The notes under the pieces are model-generated. The model made no database searches. It had not been told where the DNA came from and saw only the letters and a program-made list of their open reading frames with translations. Shown in pieces: positions 62,621 through 64,000 of a stretch of 64,000 bases of DNA. This DNA is from Kerstersia gyiorum. GTDB taxonomy: Bacteria; Pseudomonadota; Gammaproteobacteria; Burkholderiales; Burkholderiaceae_B. The translations under genes and the position numbers were made by a program. How positions within the stretch are numbered: the stretch's first letter is position 1; each line of letters starts with the position of its first letter. The stretch spans positions 156,090 through 220,089 of the forward strand of contig NZ_SGWZ01000006.1 of assembly GCF_004216755.1 (NCBI RefSeq). The letters run 5' to 3'.

Positions 62621-64000
62621 ATGAAGCCACAACCCGCCCTTTCTGCCCCTGGCCGCCTGCACCCTGGTGCCGCAGCCGTCCGCCAACTCATGTTCGGCCT
62701 GATCATCGGCACCGCGCTGATGCCCGGGCTCGTCCCGACCGCCCAGGCCCAGGCCGTGGGCAGTGCAGCGCTGGATGGCAGCACCCTGATCGACTACCGC
62801 CTGCCCGCCATGCCCTTGAGCCGCTCGCTGGCGGAATTCGCAGCTCAATCCGGCATTCTGCTGTCCTTCGATCCCGCGCTGGCAAGCCAGCGGCAGGCGC
62901 CTGCGCTGCAAGGCACTTATACGGCGCGCGAAGGCATGAACCGCCTCCTGTCCAACAGCGGCCTGGAACTGGTATCCCGCCCGGATGGCAGCTACACCCT
63001 GCAGAAAATCGCAGGCCCGGTCGCCACCCTGCCCAACGTCACCGTGGAAGGCACAGCGCCCGACAGCGCGGAGCGCGCGGTCTACACCGAGCCGCGCTCC
63101 TCGGTCTATCTTTCCGAGCAGCAATTGCGCCGTTTCGTGCCGCTGTCCCCCGGCGACATGCTCAAAGGCGTTCCTGGCGTGCAGGTCGGCGACAGCCGTA
63201 ACGGCGGCGGGCTGGACGTGAACATCCGTGGCATCCAGGGCCAAAGCCGCGTCGCCATTACCGTCGATGGCGCCCAGCAGGCGCTGGACGTCTACCGTGG
63301 CTATGCTGGCACCCAGCAGCGCAGCTACATCGACCCGGATCTCATCAGCAACGTCACCATCGACAAGGGCCCGGGGCTGTCGGCCGCCACCGGCGGCAAT
63401 GCCATCGGCGGTACGGTGGCCATGCGCACCATCGGTGTCAACGACATCATCCCCGCCGGGCAAAGCGTCGGGGTGCGGATCACCGGTGAAATGTGGAACA
63501 ACGGCAACAAACCGGCACACCGCTCGCGCGACGGCTCCAACTACAACAGCTCGTCCGATCTGTACAGCGAACCGGAAAGCAAGCACGGCAACCTGTTCGG
63601 GTCGAATGCACAGGCAGGCAGCATCGCCTTCGGCTACACCAGCGAAAAGGTGGACCTGGTCGCCGCCTACGCACACCGCACGCAAGGCAACTATTTCTCC
63701 GGCAAGCATGGCTTCGACCGCTATGTCGAATATGAATCATCGGGCCGCGAAAAAAACACCGTCGCCAAGATGTACAAGCCCGGCGAAGAAGTCCTTAACT
63801 CGTCGGTGGAAACGGAGTCCGTGCTGGTCAAAACCACGATCAGGCCCGCCGCCGGCCATGCACTGGAACTGAGCTATCGGCGCTACAACGGCCGCCAGGG
63901 TGAAGTCATGCCTTCGGACATCATCCGCAGCGGCACTGCCGGCATCTATCAATACCCCACCGGCAAAACGGAAATCGACACCACCTCGCTGCGCTACAAC
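62621..64000 (+). CDS. TonB-dependent receptor with STN domain (partial, second copy)
   Basis: The first 460 codons of a second receptor, cut by the window end. A signal peptide ends near 'VPTAQAQA'. The STN domain reads 'YRLPAMPLSRSLAEFAAQSG' and 'LLSFDPALASQRQ', and the plug reads 'GVPGVQVGDSRNGGGLDVNI'. It is close to the first receptor through the plug: both share 'GIQGQSR', 'VDGAQQALDVYRGYAGTQQR' and 'GKHG', but they differ in the STN region and loops. It was probably made by tandem duplication. It has no fecI or fecR of its own in view, so the shared upstream pair may serve both. Confidence 0.9.
   Translation, partial: MKPQPALSAPGRLHPGAAAVRQLMFGLIIGTALMPGLVPTAQAQAVGSAALDGSTLIDYRLPAMPLSRSLAEFAAQSGILLSFDPALASQRQAPALQGTYTAREGMNRLLSNSGLELVSRPDGSYTLQKIAGPVATLPNVTVEGTAPDSAERAVYTEPRSSVYLSEQQLRRFVPLSPGDMLKGVPGVQVGDSRNGGGLDVNIRGIQGQSRVAITVDGAQQALDVYRGYAGTQQRSYIDPDLISNVTIDKGPGLSAATGGNAIGGTVAMRTIGVNDIIPAGQSVGVRITGEMWNNGNKPAHRSRDGSNYNSSSDLYSEPESKHGNLFGSNAQAGSIAFGYTSEKVDLVAAYAHRTQGNYFSGKHGFDRYVEYESSGREKNTVAKMYKPGEEVLNSSVETESVLVKTTIRPAAGHALELSYRRYNGRQGEVMPSDIIRSGTAGIYQYPTGKTEIDTTSLRYN

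Overview
The window is high-GC DNA (by eye about 65% G+C) from a betaproteobacterium, most likely Alcaligenaceae (Bordetella / Achromobacter / Alcaligenes type). The reasons are the complete dcw division and cell-wall cluster with a MurE-MurF fusion, known from Bordetella and relatives, and the many IclR/LysR/GntR-controlled catabolic operons with LIV and TRAP uptake systems. A FecI/FecR/TonB-receptor locus and a D-aminoacylase whose metal-ligand spacing matches the Alcaligenes enzyme point the same way.

Layout. (1) 1-15,000: an accessory catabolic region. A leftward operon encodes a shikimate-dehydrogenase-like enzyme, a Gfo/Idh/MocA oxidoreductase, a ketosteroid-dehydrogenase-like flavoprotein, a NIPSNAP protein and a TIM-barrel isomerase cut by the window edge. 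A 27-bp palindrome and an IclR gene lie upstream. An AraC regulator and a rightward operon follow: SDR, a second flavoprotein of the same family, a second NIPSNAP protein, then a full branched-chain-amino-acid-type ABC importer. (2) 14,900-20,700: a YjdM/PhnA zinc-ribbon protein, then a GntR-controlled operon of nitrilase, HpcH/HpaI-type aldolase and a three-part TRAP transporter. (3) 20,760-23,750: a kinase-fold protein divergent from a two-component system. (4) 23,830-41,100: the dcw cluster, all leftward: mraZ-rsmH-ftsL-ftsI-murEF-mraY-murD-ftsW-murG-murC-ddlB-ftsQ-ftsA-ftsZ. It has a candidate promoter with 10-bp-phased MraZ boxes at its head, eight 4-base ATGA overlaps, and a terminator after ftsZ. 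(5) 41,490-47,170: housekeeping genes: rnpB, an SPFH membrane protein, uup, pyrC and a SWIB-domain protein. (6) 47,260-56,670: a D-amino-acid / amide island with a DadA-type dehydrogenase, two LysR regulators, N-acyl-D-amino-acid deacylase, a permease, a serine hydrolase of class A beta-lactamase fold without signal peptide, a second nitrilase, and an N-formylglutamate-amidohydrolase-like enzyme. (7) 56,700-64,000: a small membrane protein, a Fur-like box, fecI, fecR and two tandem related TonB-dependent receptors, the second cut by the window end.

How the genes fit together. The dcw block makes lipid II and the divisome. The flanking operons look like regulator plus importer plus dedicated enzymes for unusual carbon and nitrogen sources. 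The two least explained assemblies are the paired flavoprotein/NIPSNAP modules with the LIV importer (probably oxidation of an alicyclic compound) and the D-aminoacylase / beta-lactamase-fold / nitrilase / formylglutamate-amidohydrolase operon (probably N-acylated D-amino acids or small amides). No tRNA, CRISPR array, intact insertion sequence or prophage was recognised. Start sites were chosen by ribosome-binding sites and overlaps. All family assignments come from reading motifs, not from database searches.
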